A DNA stretch of 64,000 nucleotides from [Eubacterium] eligens ATCC 27750. GTDB taxonomy: Bacteria > Bacillota > Clostridia > Lachnospirales > Lachnospiraceae. The stretch covers positions 1,929,001 to 1,993,000 of the forward strand of contig NC_012778.1 of assembly GCF_000146185.1 (NCBI RefSeq). Reading direction: 5' to 3'. The translations under genes were made by a program, and so were the position numbers. Of this stretch, positions 25,774 to 34,534 are shown one piece after another (position 1 is the stretch's first letter; every line of letters begins with the position of its first letter). The notes under the pieces are model-generated. The model searched no databases, had not been told where the DNA came from, and saw only the letters and a program-made list of their open reading frames with translations.

Positions 25774-26979
25774 ATGCTGACATCTTTATCACTTATCTTT
25801 CTGGTTGGGCTCGTCATGGGCGCAATCTGCCAGAAGCTGAAACTGCCAAGAATCATCGGTATGCTTGTTACCGGTATTGTCCTCGGGCCATATGTCCTTG
25901 ATTTTCTTGACCCATCAATCCTTTCAATATCGGCTGATCTGCGAAAAATGGCTCTTATCATTATTCTTATCAAGGCCGGCCTGTCGCTTGACTTAAAAGA
26001 CCTGAAAAAAGCCGGACGAAGTGCAATTCTCATGTCCTTCGTTCCGGCTTCCTGCGAAATCATCGGTTATATTCTGCTTGCCCCTGTAATTCTTGGAATT
26101 AACCACGCCGAAGCTACCGTGATGGGCGCGGTTCTCGCCGCTGTTTCTCCTGCGGTTGTCGTTCCCCGAATGGTAATGCTGATTGAGAAACGCTACGGAA
26201 CTGCCAAGGCAATTCCACAGATGATACTGTCTGGTGCTTCGTGCGATGACATATTTGTAATAGTGTTATTCACAACATTTTTAAATGTGGCACAGGGTGG
26301 CAAGGCAAATGTTATGGATTTCGTAAATATTCCTGTGTCTATTATACTCGGCATAATTCTTGGCATAGTAACCGGATTGGGACTGTATCTGTTCTTTGAA
26401 ACATCATACGCCCGCAAACATACCGTAAGAAACAGCATGAAGGTTATCATCGTACTTGGCTTCTCTTTTCTTCTTATTGCAATTGAGGGCTGGCTTGAGG
26501 GCAAAGTGTCTGTTTCAGGCCTTCTTGCTGTTGTCGCTATGGCATGTACGCTTAAGTTTAAATGTGTCCCCGCCGTATCAGCCCGTTTGTCCGAAAAATT
26601 TGGCAAGCTGTGGCTCGCTGCTGAAGTAATATTGTTCGTGCTTGTCGGCGCGGCTGTCGATATCCGCTACACACTGAAAGCTGGACTTCCAGCCTTGCTT
26701 ATGATTCTCGCCGCACTTGTTTTCAGAGCTGCCGGAGTGCTTCTCTGCACCGTAAAGACAAATCTTACATGGAAGGAACGGCTTTTCTGTGTAATTGCCT
26801 ATCTTCCTAAAGCAACCGTCCAGGCAGCCATCGGCTCTGTTCCTTTAGCCGCCGGACTCTCCTGCGGACAGATAGTGCTTTCCGTAGCTGTGCTTGCAAT
26901 CATAGTTACTGCTCCGCTTGGCGCGCTTGGCATCGACTGTACTTATAAGAGGCTGTTGACGGAAGACAAAACCCACTAA
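25774..26979 (+). CDS. Cation:proton antiporter (CPA family) under fluoride control
   Basis: A 401-residue membrane protein with about 11-12 helices and CPA/NhaP-KefB-type sequence (IIGMLVTGIVLGPYVLDFL near the N-terminus; VLVGAAVDIRY in the second half). The ATG at 25774 follows AAGGAGG; a longer in-frame opening upstream runs through the riboswitch and is not real. Na+/H+ antiporters are a known minority class of fluoride-riboswitch genes, so this protein probably helps survive fluoride or the acid load that comes with HF entry. The ion carried is inferred. Confidence 0.88.
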   Translation: MLTSLSLIFLVGLVMGAICQKLKLPRIIGMLVTGIVLGPYVLDFLDPSILSISADLRKMALIIILIKAGLSLDLKDLKKAGRSAILMSFVPASCEIIGYILLAPVILGINHAEATVMGAVLAAVSPAVVVPRMVMLIEKRYGTAKAIPQMILSGASCDDIFVIVLFTTFLNVAQGGKANVMDFVNIPVSIILGIILGIVTGLGLYLFFETSYARKHTVRNSMKVIIVLGFSFLLIAIEGWLEGKVSVSGLLAVVAMACTLKFKCVPAVSARLSEKFGKLWLAAEVILFVLVGAAVDIRYTLKAGLPALLMILAALVFRAAGVLLCTVKTNLTWKERLFCVIAYLPKATVQAAIGSVPLAAGLSCGQIVLSVAVLAIIVTAPLGALGIDCTYKRLLTEDKTH

Positions 26980-27048
26980 AAGCCATTATACACGATAACT
27001 TGTGCTATGTTAGTAGGCTTCATGCGTCTGCGCATAGTCAGATTCACA

Positions 27049-27095
27049 CAAAAAAGACCACACTCAGCCAGCTCAAAGCCGGTTAAGTGTGACCT
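27049..27095 (-). terminator. Terminator after sbp
   Basis: On the minus strand TCACACTTAA-CCGGC pairs with GCTGG-CTGAGTGTG, followed by TCTTTTTT. It closes the aprA-sbp operon. Confidence 0.85.
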
Positions 27096-27105
27096 TACAT
27101 TTTAA

Positions 27106-28161
27106 TTAATCATATATCTTATCAAATATTCCGCCATCAGAGAAAAACTTCTGTGTAGCCGCTTCCCAACCGCCAAAATACCCGATATCTGCCATGTCAA
27201 TGTCGCTGACAATCCATTTGCCATCAGATAGAATCTCTTTAATATTTCTTGCGTCACTTGAAGATTCGTATTCCTTCTGGATGTCCTTGTTTACAGGTCT
27301 GTAGAAGTTCTGTGCTTCAAGTCTCTGCGCATCATCAGTGTACAGGAAAGAAAGATAGGCGTCTGCCAGTTCCGCAGTTCCATTCATCTGTGTGACCTCG
27401 TCAACCTTCGCAACCGTTGGCTGGCACAATACAGATGCGGACGGAACAACAATCTCATACTCGCCCGGATATTCCTGTAATGCGAAAAATGCTTCATTTT
27501 CCCATGCAATCAGAACATCCCCCTGTCCGTTCTCTGCAAATGTTGTAGAAGAACCTCTTGCACCCGAATCAAGCACTGCCACATTCTTGTAAAGCTTGGT
27601 AACACTTGCCTGAACCTGTTCATCAGTCTGTCCCTGCTTCTTAAAATAATACCATGCCGCAAGGAAATTCCATCTGGCTCCTCCAGAAGTCTTAGGATTA
27701 GGGGTAATAACCTTAACCCCGTCATTAAGAAGGTCATCCCAGTCCTTAATATTCTTAGGATTACCCTTTCTTACAAGAAAGACAATCGTAGAAGTGTAAG
27801 GCGAGCTGTCATCAGAATAATCATCAATATATCCGTCATCAATCAGCCCTTCGTTCCTTATAACATTAACATCACCCTCAAGAGCAAGCGTGACAACATC
27901 AGCTCCAAGACCGTTAGCAACCTCTAGCGCCTGCTTTCCAGAACCGCCATGAGACTGGATAACCTCAACCTTCTCACCAGTCTTATCATACCAGTAATCT
28001 TCAAAAAGCCTGTTATACTCCTTATAAAACTCTCTGGTAGCATCATAAGAAACATTAACAAGTTCCGTCTTCTTCTGCCCACACCCGGAAAGTCCGGTAA
28101 AAGTCAGGCTGAAAATCATACCTAAACATATTAACTTTTTAAAAAATCCATATTTTTTCAT
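27106..28161 (-). CDS. sbp: Sulfate-binding lipoprotein Sbp
   Basis: Extracellular sulfate-binding protein of the importer, 351 residues. I start at MKKYGFF; the seven preceding in-frame codons lack a ribosome site. A lipoprotein signal peptide ends at TGLSGC. The mature region follows the Sbp/CysP pattern: VSYDATREFYKEYN, QSHGGSGKQA, the central SGGARWNFLAAW, and the C-terminal YRPVNK. It is the last gene of the assimilation operon, 24 bp after cysN. Since the permease operon at 18-21 kb has lost its own sbp, this protein is the likely partner of CysTWA. Confidence 0.95.
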   Translation of the reverse strand: MKKYGFFKKLICLGMIFSLTFTGLSGCGQKKTELVNVSYDATREFYKEYNRLFEDYWYDKTGEKVEVIQSHGGSGKQALEVANGLGADVVTLALEGDVNVIRNEGLIDDGYIDDYSDDSSPYTSTIVFLVRKGNPKNIKDWDDLLNDGVKVITPNPKTSGGARWNFLAAWYYFKKQGQTDEQVQASVTKLYKNVAVLDSGARGSSTTFAENGQGDVLIAWENEAFFALQEYPGEYEIVVPSASVLCQPTVAKVDEVTQMNGTAELADAYLSFLYTDDAQRLEAQNFYRPVNKDIQKEYESSSDARNIKEILSDGKWIVSDIDMADIGYFGGWEAATQKFFSDGGIFDKIYD

Positions 28162-28185
28162 CTCAACCTGACCTCTGTACAATAC

Positions 28186-29775
28186 TTACGCATTCTTCTT
28201 AATAAACTCAGCCACATCCGCAGTAGTTGCGTCAACCTCAGACTCCCAGCCTGCAAGGACTTCTGCACCATCAATCTTAATATCTGCTTTCTCTTTAAGT
28301 GCAAGAATAACAACAATACCTGCATTTACAAGGTGAGTCACAACATTTGTATAATCCTCGCCTTCTGCCGGAGCATACAGATATACATGCTTGCTGTCAA
28401 GAAGAAGCTCCTTCTCAACCTTCTTTAAGAAATCAACATTAATCTTGTCTGAAAGAACAGCCTCAACAACAACAGGCTTCTGGTTGTTAAGCTCCGCTCT
28501 GAAAGCTGCGTCAACTTCCTTAACATCGCTTGCTGCCTCATTAACTTCACGGACAACGCCGCAGGCACTAGTCATATTAGTAACACGGTCTATGAGGATA
28601 AGCTCCCCCATAGTCTTGTGAAGGTTGAATTCATCAACAACAATTACATCAGCAAGAGAAATCTTACATACAGCGATTTCATTTTTATTAAGAAGAGCTG
28701 CTGGCTTCTCCTCGCCTGTATTGACATCAATAGTATTGACAATCTCAGTAACAACGCCCGGAATAAGTCTTGTTCCAAGCTTTACAAAAAAGTTCTTGTT
28801 ATTAGTAAGAACATCATCGTCCATCCAGAGAATTGTAGCTGTTATCTCTGTTGCAAGCTTAAGGTCTGCTCCTGCTGCAAGAACTGAACCTCTTGAGACA
28901 TCAACCTCGCGGTCTAACTGGATAGTAACAGGCTGTCCAATAGATGCGCTCTGGGCTTCCTTATCACCAACATGGATGCTCTTGACATGAACATGCTCCT
29001 TAGTTGGAAGAGTGATAATCTCGTCACCAACAGATACGCTTCCTGCCTCAATCTGTCCCTGGAAACCACGGAATTCATGATTTGGACGGCATACTCTCTG
29101 AACAGGCATGTAGAAGCCTTTTTCTTCCTCAGTATCATCAACATCAATCTGCTCAAGGTATGGAAGAAGTGCCTCGCCCTTATACCATGGGATATTAGCA
29201 GACTTAGTTGTAACATTGTCGCCCTCTGTTGCCGAAACAGGGATAACAACTACATCTGCAAGTGAAAGTTCCTTAGTAAGCTCTGCTATCTGTGCATTAA
29301 TCTCGTTGAAACGCTCCTCACTGTAACCAACAAGGTCCATCTTATTAACTGCAAATACAAAATGCTTAATTCCCATGAGTGCGCAGATTCTTGCGTGTCT
29401 CTTAGTCTGGATAAGCACGCCCTGCTTTGCATCAACAAGGATTACTGCAAGGTCTGCAAATGAAGCACCAACCGCCATGTTTCTTGTGTACTCCTCATGT
29501 CCCGGAGTATCAGCAACGATAAAGCTTCTGTTGTCAGTTGTAAAATATCTGTAAGCAACATCAATAGTGATTCCCTGCTCTCTCTCAGCCATAAGACCAT
29601 CAAGAAGAAGTGAATAATCAATCTTGCCTTCGCGGCTTCCAACCTTGGAATCAAGCTCCAACGCCTTCTCCTGGTCAGCATACAATAACTTTGAATCATA
29701 TAAAATGTGTCCGATAAGTGTAGATTTTCCATCATCAACACTACCGCATGTAATAAATTTAAGTAAACCTTTCAT
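28186..29775 (-). CDS. cysN: Sulfate adenylyltransferase subunit 1 (GTPase) CysN
   Basis: EF-Tu-like GTPase that drives ATP sulfurylase with CysD. G1 GSVDDGKST, G3 ADTPGHEEYTRNM and G4 NKMD are intact; beta-barrel domains follow. The ATG at 29775 lies one base after the cysD stop and behind AGAGGGG; a longer opening running into cysD is not used here. At 529 residues it has no APS kinase (CysC) domain at the C-terminus, which fits direct APS reduction by AprAB. Confidence 0.95.
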   Translation of the reverse strand: MKGLLKFITCGSVDDGKSTLIGHILYDSKLLYADQEKALELDSKVGSREGKIDYSLLLDGLMAEREQGITIDVAYRYFTTDNRSFIVADTPGHEEYTRNMAVGASFADLAVILVDAKQGVLIQTKRHARICALMGIKHFVFAVNKMDLVGYSEERFNEINAQIAELTKELSLADVVVIPVSATEGDNVTTKSANIPWYKGEALLPYLEQIDVDDTEEEKGFYMPVQRVCRPNHEFRGFQGQIEAGSVSVGDEIITLPTKEHVHVKSIHVGDKEAQSASIGQPVTIQLDREVDVSRGSVLAAGADLKLATEITATILWMDDDVLTNNKNFFVKLGTRLIPGVVTEIVNTIDVNTGEEKPAALLNKNEIAVCKISLADVIVVDEFNLHKTMGELILIDRVTNMTSACGVVREVNEAASDVKEVDAAFRAELNNQKPVVVEAVLSDKINVDFLKKVEKELLLDSKHVYLYAPAEGEDYTNVVTHLVNAGIVVILALKEKADIKIDGAEVLAGWESEVDATTADVAEFIKKNA

Positions 29776-29776
29776 T

Positions 29777-30676
29777 CTAGAAGTACCCCTCTTTCTTTCT
29801 TCTTTCCATGCTTCCTGCTTCCTCATGGTCTATAACACGGCTTGTTCTCTCTGATTCAACCGCACTTAAAGTCTCTTCGATAATCTCGTCAAGAGTTTCT
29901 GCGTCTGACTCAACACCGCCTGTAAGTGGATAACAGCCAAGAGTTCTGAATCTTACCTTCTTCATCTGTGGCTTTTCGCCTGGAAGAAGTCTCATTCTGT
30001 CATCATCAACCATGATGATATTGCCGTCACGGTATACAACAGGTCTTTCTGCTGCAAAATAAAGAGGTACAATATCAATCTTATCTCTCTGGATGTACTG
30101 CCAGATATCCTTCTCAGTCCAGTTAGAGATAGGGAAAACTCTCATGCTCTCGCCCTTGTGAATCTTAGTGTTGTAAAGCTTCCACATTTCCGGACGCTGG
30201 TTCTTAGGGTCCCATGCCTGTGCTGTATTTCTGAAAGAGAAAATTCTCTCCTTAGCTCTTGATTTCTCCTCGTCTCTTCGTCCTCCGCCAAATGCTGCTG
30301 TAAAGCCGTATTTGTTAAGTGCCTGCTTAAGAGCCTGAGTCTTCATGATATCAGTGTAAGCTGAACCGTGGTCAAATGGGTTGATTCCCTGCTTTACACC
30401 CTCTTCGTTAGTGTATGTAAGCATCTCGATTCCAAGCTTTTTCGCTGTCTCATCCCTGAACTTAATCATTTCCTTGAACTTCCATGTTGTGTCAATGTGA
30501 AGAAATGGAAAAGGTGGTTTCTCAGGATAGAATGCTTTCATTGCAAGATGAAGCATAACTGAGCTGTCCTTTCCTATAGAATACAGCATTACCGGCTTTT
30601 CGCATTCTGCTGCAACTTCCCTTATAATATATATCGCCTCTGCTTCGAGTGCGTCCAAATGTGATAAATTACCCAT
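29777..30676 (-). CDS. cysD: Sulfate adenylyltransferase subunit 2 CysD
   Basis: PP-loop subunit that makes APS from ATP and sulfate. The [20 protein letters not shown] motif near residue 34 is the ATP-binding loop; [20 protein letters not shown] is the CysD signature. Length 299 is normal. It is separated from aprB by 11 bp and from cysN by one base, a compact translationally coupled set. Confidence 0.97.
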   Translation of the reverse strand: MGNLSHLDALEAEAIYIIREVAAECEKPVMLYSIGKDSSVMLHLAMKAFYPEKPPFPFLHIDTTWKFKEMIKFRDETAKKLGIEMLTYTNEEGVKQGINPFDHGSAYTDIMKTQALKQALNKYGFTAAFGGGRRDEEKSRAKERIFSFRNTAQAWDPKNQRPEMWKLYNTKIHKGESMRVFPISNWTEKDIWQYIQRDKIDIVPLYFAAERPVVYRDGNIIMVDDDRMRLLPGEKPQMKKVRFRTLGCYPLTGGVESDAETLDEIIEETLSAVESERTSRVIDHEEAGSMERRKKEGYF

Positions 30677-30687
30677 GATATTCCTCC

Positions 30688-31002
30688 CTAATATTTATTA
30701 GATTCCTGTCTGTTGACCTCAAGCGTCTTAACTGTTCCGTCCGGCGAAGTCACCGTCCATGTATTGATACTTCCCTTCTGCCTGAATGAAAGTGTGCTTC
30801 CTTTGCCGCCTACATCGGCACCAAGGAAGAAATTAATCGCCTCAAAACGACATTCCTTAAGACAAGATGTACAGCCCCAGCAGTCCTTGACATGCTTTAT
30901 AAATGCTTTTCCATCTGTATCTTTCTTGATAAGGTTGCCAGGACAGGCTTCAACGCACTTCCCGCAGCCAACGCATTTTAACTTATTTATCTGAATGCTC
31001 AT
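30688..31002 (-). CDS. aprB: APS reductase beta subunit, ferredoxin-type AprB
   Basis: A 104-residue iron-sulfur protein with two 4Fe-4S motifs: [16 protein letters not shown] (about 11-26) and [16 protein letters not shown] (about 42-57). The C-terminal beta tail ([20 protein letters not shown]) is typical of AprB and not of simple ferredoxins. It passes electrons to the flavin of AprA. Its start lies 20 bases inside the 3' end of aprA, so the two are translationally coupled. Confidence 0.9.
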   Translation of the reverse strand: MSIQINKLKCVGCGKCVEACPGNLIKKDTDGKAFIKHVKDCWGCTSCLKECRFEAINFFLGADVGGKGSTLSFRQKGSINTWTVTSPDGTVKTLEVNRQESNKY

Positions 31003-32686
31003 AGCTGTCGCCTCCTCTCACAAGGTCTCTTATGATTATCTTAATCTCGCCATTCTCCTTGCGGGAGTTGACATATTTTAACCAGTCATCACTCTTAGCC
31101 GGATAATCCATATTCTCCGCAAAGCTGTGCCAACGGGTTTCTTTTCTTGCTTTCAAATGTGCTATAACACTTCTGCACACCGTAAGTCTTTCTCTTATCT
31201 CATAGATTCTAAGCAAGTCATCTGCATCCTGTGCCGCAAGATTATCAATGCTCTGCTCTAAGAATTTAATCTTCTCATCTGCAAGCTCAAGTCTTGCTTC
31301 ATTGTACTGATAATCAGTGCTTATGCCACCTGCGTACTGGTCCATAATCTTCTGCATTGCTTCCTCAGTCTGCTCGATATCAACAAGTCCCTGCTTATTA
31401 TTAAGAAATCTCTCATACTCGCTCTTCTTTGCAAATGCGTTCTCAGACAATTCTGAATCTGCCACCTCATTTACAACAAAGCCCTTTCCTGAGCCTTCAA
31501 GCCTTTCAGCTATTGCCTGTGCTGCAATCTCGCCCTCTGCCAGAGCTCCTGTTACATATTTCTGAGGACATCCGCCTGCAACATCACCCGCTGCAAAAAG
31601 CCCGTGAATTGTAGTCTCGCGGTTGTTATCAACCCAGTAACCACTCGCTGTATGACCTCCGACTATGTATGGCTCAGTTCCCTCTATCTCAACATTTTCT
31701 TCAGAAGGACCGCCCGCTGCCTCAAGCCACTTAAGCGTCTGGCTCGGTGCCATGTTAAGATATGCTTTGTAAAGGTCTTCCTCCTGCTCCCTGCTTATTC
31801 CCTTAGTTCCAAGATAGCAAGGACCTCTGCCCTCGCGGTTTTCCGTAACTGTTCCATAAAGTCTCTGTGAAGTTGTAAGACCATATTTGTTCTCATACAC
31901 TTCGCCGTTGGAATTAAGCTGCTTTGCCGGAACTCCCTGTGCGATAGTTCCTGTCGGAGCAATCGTATCTTTACATCTTAAAGCAATGAATCTCATCTCA
32001 AATGTGGTCATCTCCGCACCTGCATTGATTCCCATTGCATATCCGGCTCCTGTATTGAACGGTGGATACCACATTTTATGTCTTGAAAATCCCGGATTGT
32101 TAGGTCTGTAAAGACCTGCCGCTCCGCCAGTAGCCACAAGAACTGCCTTCGCATTTATCTCATAGAACTCTGCATTGTTGACATCAAATCCGTATGCACC
32201 CTTAATCTCATTATTCTCCACTATGAAATCTGTAATATTAAGGTGATTGATTACCGTTACATTGTCCTGCTTCTTAACTGCATCTGCCAGTATCGGCTTG
32301 ATATTCTCACCATTTATCTTAATATTGCGGTTTCCTCTCGCAACATAATCTCCATTCTCATCTTTAAGGATTACAAGTCCTAAGTCCTCCATTATCTTAG
32401 TGACATGATTAAGCCTCTCAGACATTGAAAGAAGCAAATCCTCTCTTACTATTCCATCTGCATCTTTCTTACAATAATCAACATAGTCCTGTGGCACCCT
32501 GCCTTTAGTGATGTAGGCATTAATTGCATTAACACCTGCAGCAAGACATCCGCTTCGTACAATGTTAGCTTTCTCAACAATCAGTACATCAAGGTCTTTC
32601 TTCCCTCCAAGTGTGATACCGGCAAAACACCCTGCCGTTCCACCACCTATAATAAGTACATCTGTGTCAATAATCCTATTCTTCAA
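30983..32686 (-). CDS. aprA: APS reductase alpha subunit AprA (flavoprotein)
   Basis: A roughly 567-residue FAD enzyme of the fumarate reductase/AprA family reducing APS to sulfite and AMP. The dinucleotide motif is TDVLIIGGGTAGCFAGI at the N-terminus; TASGYWVDNNRETTIHGLFA and AAGDVAGG lie in the FAD domain. With CysDN and no CysC or CysH it suggests assimilatory use of an Apr-type reductase, as in many Clostridia. The likely start is TTG 32686, behind AAGGAGG; the ATG seven bases earlier opens only MEVEE and stops. Upstream in-frame codons overlap the ribosome site. Confidence 0.9.
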   Translation of the reverse strand: MKNRIIDTDVLIIGGGTAGCFAGITLGGKKDLDVLIVEKANIVRSGCLAAGVNAINAYITKGRVPQDYVDYCKKDADGIVREDLLLSMSERLNHVTKIMEDLGLVILKDENGDYVARGNRNIKINGENIKPILADAVKKQDNVTVINHLNITDFIVENNEIKGAYGFDVNNAEFYEINAKAVLVATGGAAGLYRPNNPGFSRHKMWYPPFNTGAGYAMGINAGAEMTTFEMRFIALRCKDTIAPTGTIAQGVPAKQLNSNGEVYENKYGLTTSQRLYGTVTENREGRGPCYLGTKGISREQEEDLYKAYLNMAPSQTLKWLEAAGGPSEENVEIEGTEPYIVGGHTASGYWVDNNRETTIHGLFAAGDVAGGCPQKYVTGALAEGEIAAQAIAERLEGSGKGFVVNEVADSELSENAFAKKSEYERFLNNKQGLVDIEQTEEAMQKIMDQYAGGISTDYQYNEARLELADEKIKFLEQSIDNLAAQDADDLLRIYEIRERLTVCRSVIAHLKARKETRWHSFAENMDYPAKSDDWLKYVNSRKENGEIKIIIRDLVRGGDSYEHSDK

Positions 32687-32748
32687 CCTCCATGTACCTC
32701 CTTGCAAAATCTAATTCCATATAAACATAGTATCTTGGTATGTAAATC

Positions 32749-32776
32749 ATTATATTCTCAATTTCCTATTTGTCAA
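32749..32776 (-). promoter_or_regulatory. Promoter of the apr-cys-sbp operon
   Basis: On the minus strand TTGACA (32776-32771) and TATAAT (32754-32749), spacer 16 bp. The start-site region contains CATACCAAGATACTATG and TTTATATGGAATT. Its reverse complement shares CATATAAAC(A/T)TAGTA with the leader of the permease operon, so a common regulator is plausible. Confidence 0.75.
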
Positions 32777-32833
32777 TAGGATTTTTGCAGATTCTTGTTG
32801 ACTTATTCTAACTCTGAACTCCAGTGGCACACC

Positions 32834-33020
32834 TTTTGGACTTTATTGTGCCTATTTGCTGCCTTCCAACCACTTCAGCGTCCAATCCGCCATACTCTCG
32901 CTCTCCTTTTGGACTTCATCCTGCCTATTTACTGCCTTCCCACCACTTCAGCGTCCAATCCGCCATACTCTCGCTCTCCTTTTGGACTTCATCCTGCCTT
33001 CTCACCACTCTAACGTCTAA
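32834..33020. repeat. Second copy of the TTGGAC/GTCCAA tandem array (73-bp units)
   Basis: GGAC recurs at 32838, 32911 and 32984, 73 bp apart. Units match those at 21237-21495 (TTTTGGACTT...AACGTCCAATCCGCC), but the first two carry an extra 11 bp (tatttactgcc-type). The third, partial unit lacks the insertion. The array has the same orientation relative to its operon as the first and lies about 60 bp upstream of the aprA -35. No coding frame is maintained. Confidence 0.88.
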
Positions 33021-33176
33021 TTTGCCACCCTCCACCTTGGAGTTAGAACATCCTATCAAAAAACACTTGATTTTCAGACACAAATATATACATAATTAAG
33101 CAATGCCAATATGTTTATGGCAATTTTGCATACTCTGAAGCTGAATGGACATCATATATATATCAGTGGACAGCTC
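33021..33176. other. Non-coding stretch before the hydrolase leader
   Basis: AT-rich sequence between the repeat array and the hairpin cluster. No ORF with a ribosome site and no clear promoter was recognised. Confidence 0.4.
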
Positions 33177-33269
33177 CACCTGCAAAAGGAGGCAGGTGTG
33201 AAAAATGTAATTTTTCACACACAAGATTTGTGCTTCGCACAAACTTGAAATGCGCTAAGAAGCAGCGCA
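33177..33269 (+). other. Four consecutive hairpins in the hydrolase leader
   Basis: Four short stems follow one another. CACCTGC/GCAGGTG (33177-33198) has AAAGGAG in the loop. GTGTGAAAAA/TTTTTCACAC lies at 33196-33220. CAAG-TTTGTGC/GCACAAA-CTTG lies at 33222-33247. TGCGCT/AGCGCA lies at 33251-33269. The ribosome site of the hydrolase (GGAGG, about 33275) comes directly after. The first two stems share three bases and are mutually exclusive at their junction. It matches no riboswitch class I know. Confidence 0.5.
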
Positions 33270-33283
33270 AGAATGGAGGTTTT

Positions 33284-34111
33284 ATGATAATAGATTTTCA
33301 TACACATACATTTCCAGATGAACTCGCTGACAGGGCTGTTGGTACATTAGCCCACAGTGGCGGAATCCATAACTATCTTGACGGAAGAGTGGACTCACTT
33401 AAGGAATCCATGAAGAAGGCAGGAATTGATTACTCAGTGCTGCTTCCTGTGGCAACCAAGCCTAATCAGTGCGACACAATCAATACACTTGCTTTAAAGA
33501 CTAATGAAACAAGTAAGACAACCGGATTAATTTCATTTGGGGCAATACATCCGGCTTGTGAGAATTTCAGAGAAATATTGAACTGGCTTTCCAACAATGG
33601 TTTCAAAGGCATCAAGCTTCACCCGGTTTTCCAGAAAACCAATATAGATGATATGCAGTCATTAAGACTTATCGAATATGCATCAGCACTCGGGCTTATA
33701 ATACTTATACATGCTGGCTTCGATGTGAGTTTTCCGGGCTGCGATGAATCAAGCGTAGACAGACTTACAGCAATGATTCAGGAAGTAAAACCAGAAAAAC
33801 TCGTACTCGCACACATGGGTGGCTGGGGACAGTGGAACGAAGTTTCTTCCATATTAGAAAAGGATTACATGAAAAATGTATATCTTGATACCTCATCATG
33901 CATCAAGAAACTCAATCATAATGCCAGCCTTCCAATAGAGAAATTCAAGAAAATGGTCAACATCCACGGTGCAGACCACATATTATTCGGCTCTGACAGC
34001 CCGTGGGACGACCAGAAAGACGCAGTAGATTTAATAAAAGAATGTAGATTTTCAGAAAAAGATACAGATGACATACTTGGTAAAAATGCGGTTACACTCC
34101 TTAATTTATAG
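33284..34111 (+). CDS. Amidohydrolase-family metal-dependent hydrolase
   Basis: A 275-residue TIM-barrel hydrolase. Metal ligands are visible in IDFHTHTFPDE at the N-terminus, KLHPVFQ, LIHAGFD, LAHMGG and FGSDSPWDD near the C-terminus, the pattern of the amidohydrolase_2 group (aminocarboxymuconate-semialdehyde decarboxylase-like). I chose ATG 33284 behind AATGGAGG; the in-frame opening upstream runs through the hairpin leader. The substrate cannot be told. No enzyme partner is adjacent. Confidence 0.85.
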   Translation: MIIDFHTHTFPDELADRAVGTLAHSGGIHNYLDGRVDSLKESMKKAGIDYSVLLPVATKPNQCDTINTLALKTNETSKTTGLISFGAIHPACENFREILNWLSNNGFKGIKLHPVFQKTNIDDMQSLRLIEYASALGLIILIHAGFDVSFPGCDESSVDRLTAMIQEVKPEKLVLAHMGGWGQWNEVSSILEKDYMKNVYLDTSSCIKKLNHNASLPIEKFKKMVNIHGADHILFGSDSPWDDQKDAVDLIKECRFSEKDTDDILGKNAVTLLNL

Positions 34112-34121
34112 ACTATTTAAA

Positions 34122-34186
34122 AAGTTTTGCGGTTATAACCCGAAAAAGTATTTGACTAAAGAACTTTTTGCGGTTATAACCTGAAA
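34122..34186. repeat. Direct repeat of a GGTTATAACC palindrome
   Basis: TTTTGCGGTTATAACC occurs at 34125-34140 and 34166-34181, 41 bp apart, each followed by CGAAAA or TGAAAA. The core GGTTATAACC is a perfect palindrome, and the whole copy is a near-palindrome of 22 bp. It lies directly after the hydrolase stop. It could be a pair of operators or a weak terminator pair. Confidence 0.5.
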
Positions 34187-34233
34187 ATTTTTACAGTTTA
34201 TTTTTTGACAACGCACATATTCACCAGACACAA

Positions 34234-34267
34234 ATCAAGCAGGCTGTCCCATATAACAGCCTGCTTA
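34234..34267 (-). terminator. Terminator overlapping the end of the DUF1294 gene
   Basis: AAGCAGGCTGT pairs perfectly with ACAGCCTGCTT around an 8-nt loop. The stem begins at the stop codon of the minus-strand gene; the following T run is weak. Confidence 0.6.
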
Positions 34268-34534
34268 CAATTTAACCACCAATAAAATCATCCCTACCAC
34301 ATGCACAACCAGCATCGCAGGAACCGTATACTTAAAATACCACTTCCGCGTCTTATGCCTGAACACATGCATTGCAATAAAAGCTCCAAGCGAACCGCCG
34401 ATTAGCGCTGTAATAAGAAGAGTCGCCTCCCTTATACGCCATTTGTTGTGTATCGCTTTCCACTTATCAATTCCATACAAAGCAAATGTTACTACATTAA
34501 TAATCAATAAATATATTCCTATAATCTTAAGCAT
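34265..34534 (-). CDS. DUF1294 membrane protein
   Basis: An 89-residue protein with about three membrane helices. FALYGIDKWKA and GGSLGAFIAMHVFRHKTRKWYF are signatures of the DUF1294 family, of unknown function. The ATG overlaps the upstream stop as TAATG, so it is translationally coupled to the 160-aa gene. A longer opening upstream overlaps that gene and is unlikely. Confidence 0.88.
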   Translation of the reverse strand: MLKIIGIYLLIINVVTFALYGIDKWKAIHNKWRIREATLLITALIGGSLGAFIAMHVFRHKTRKWYFKYTVPAMLVVHVVGMILLVVKL

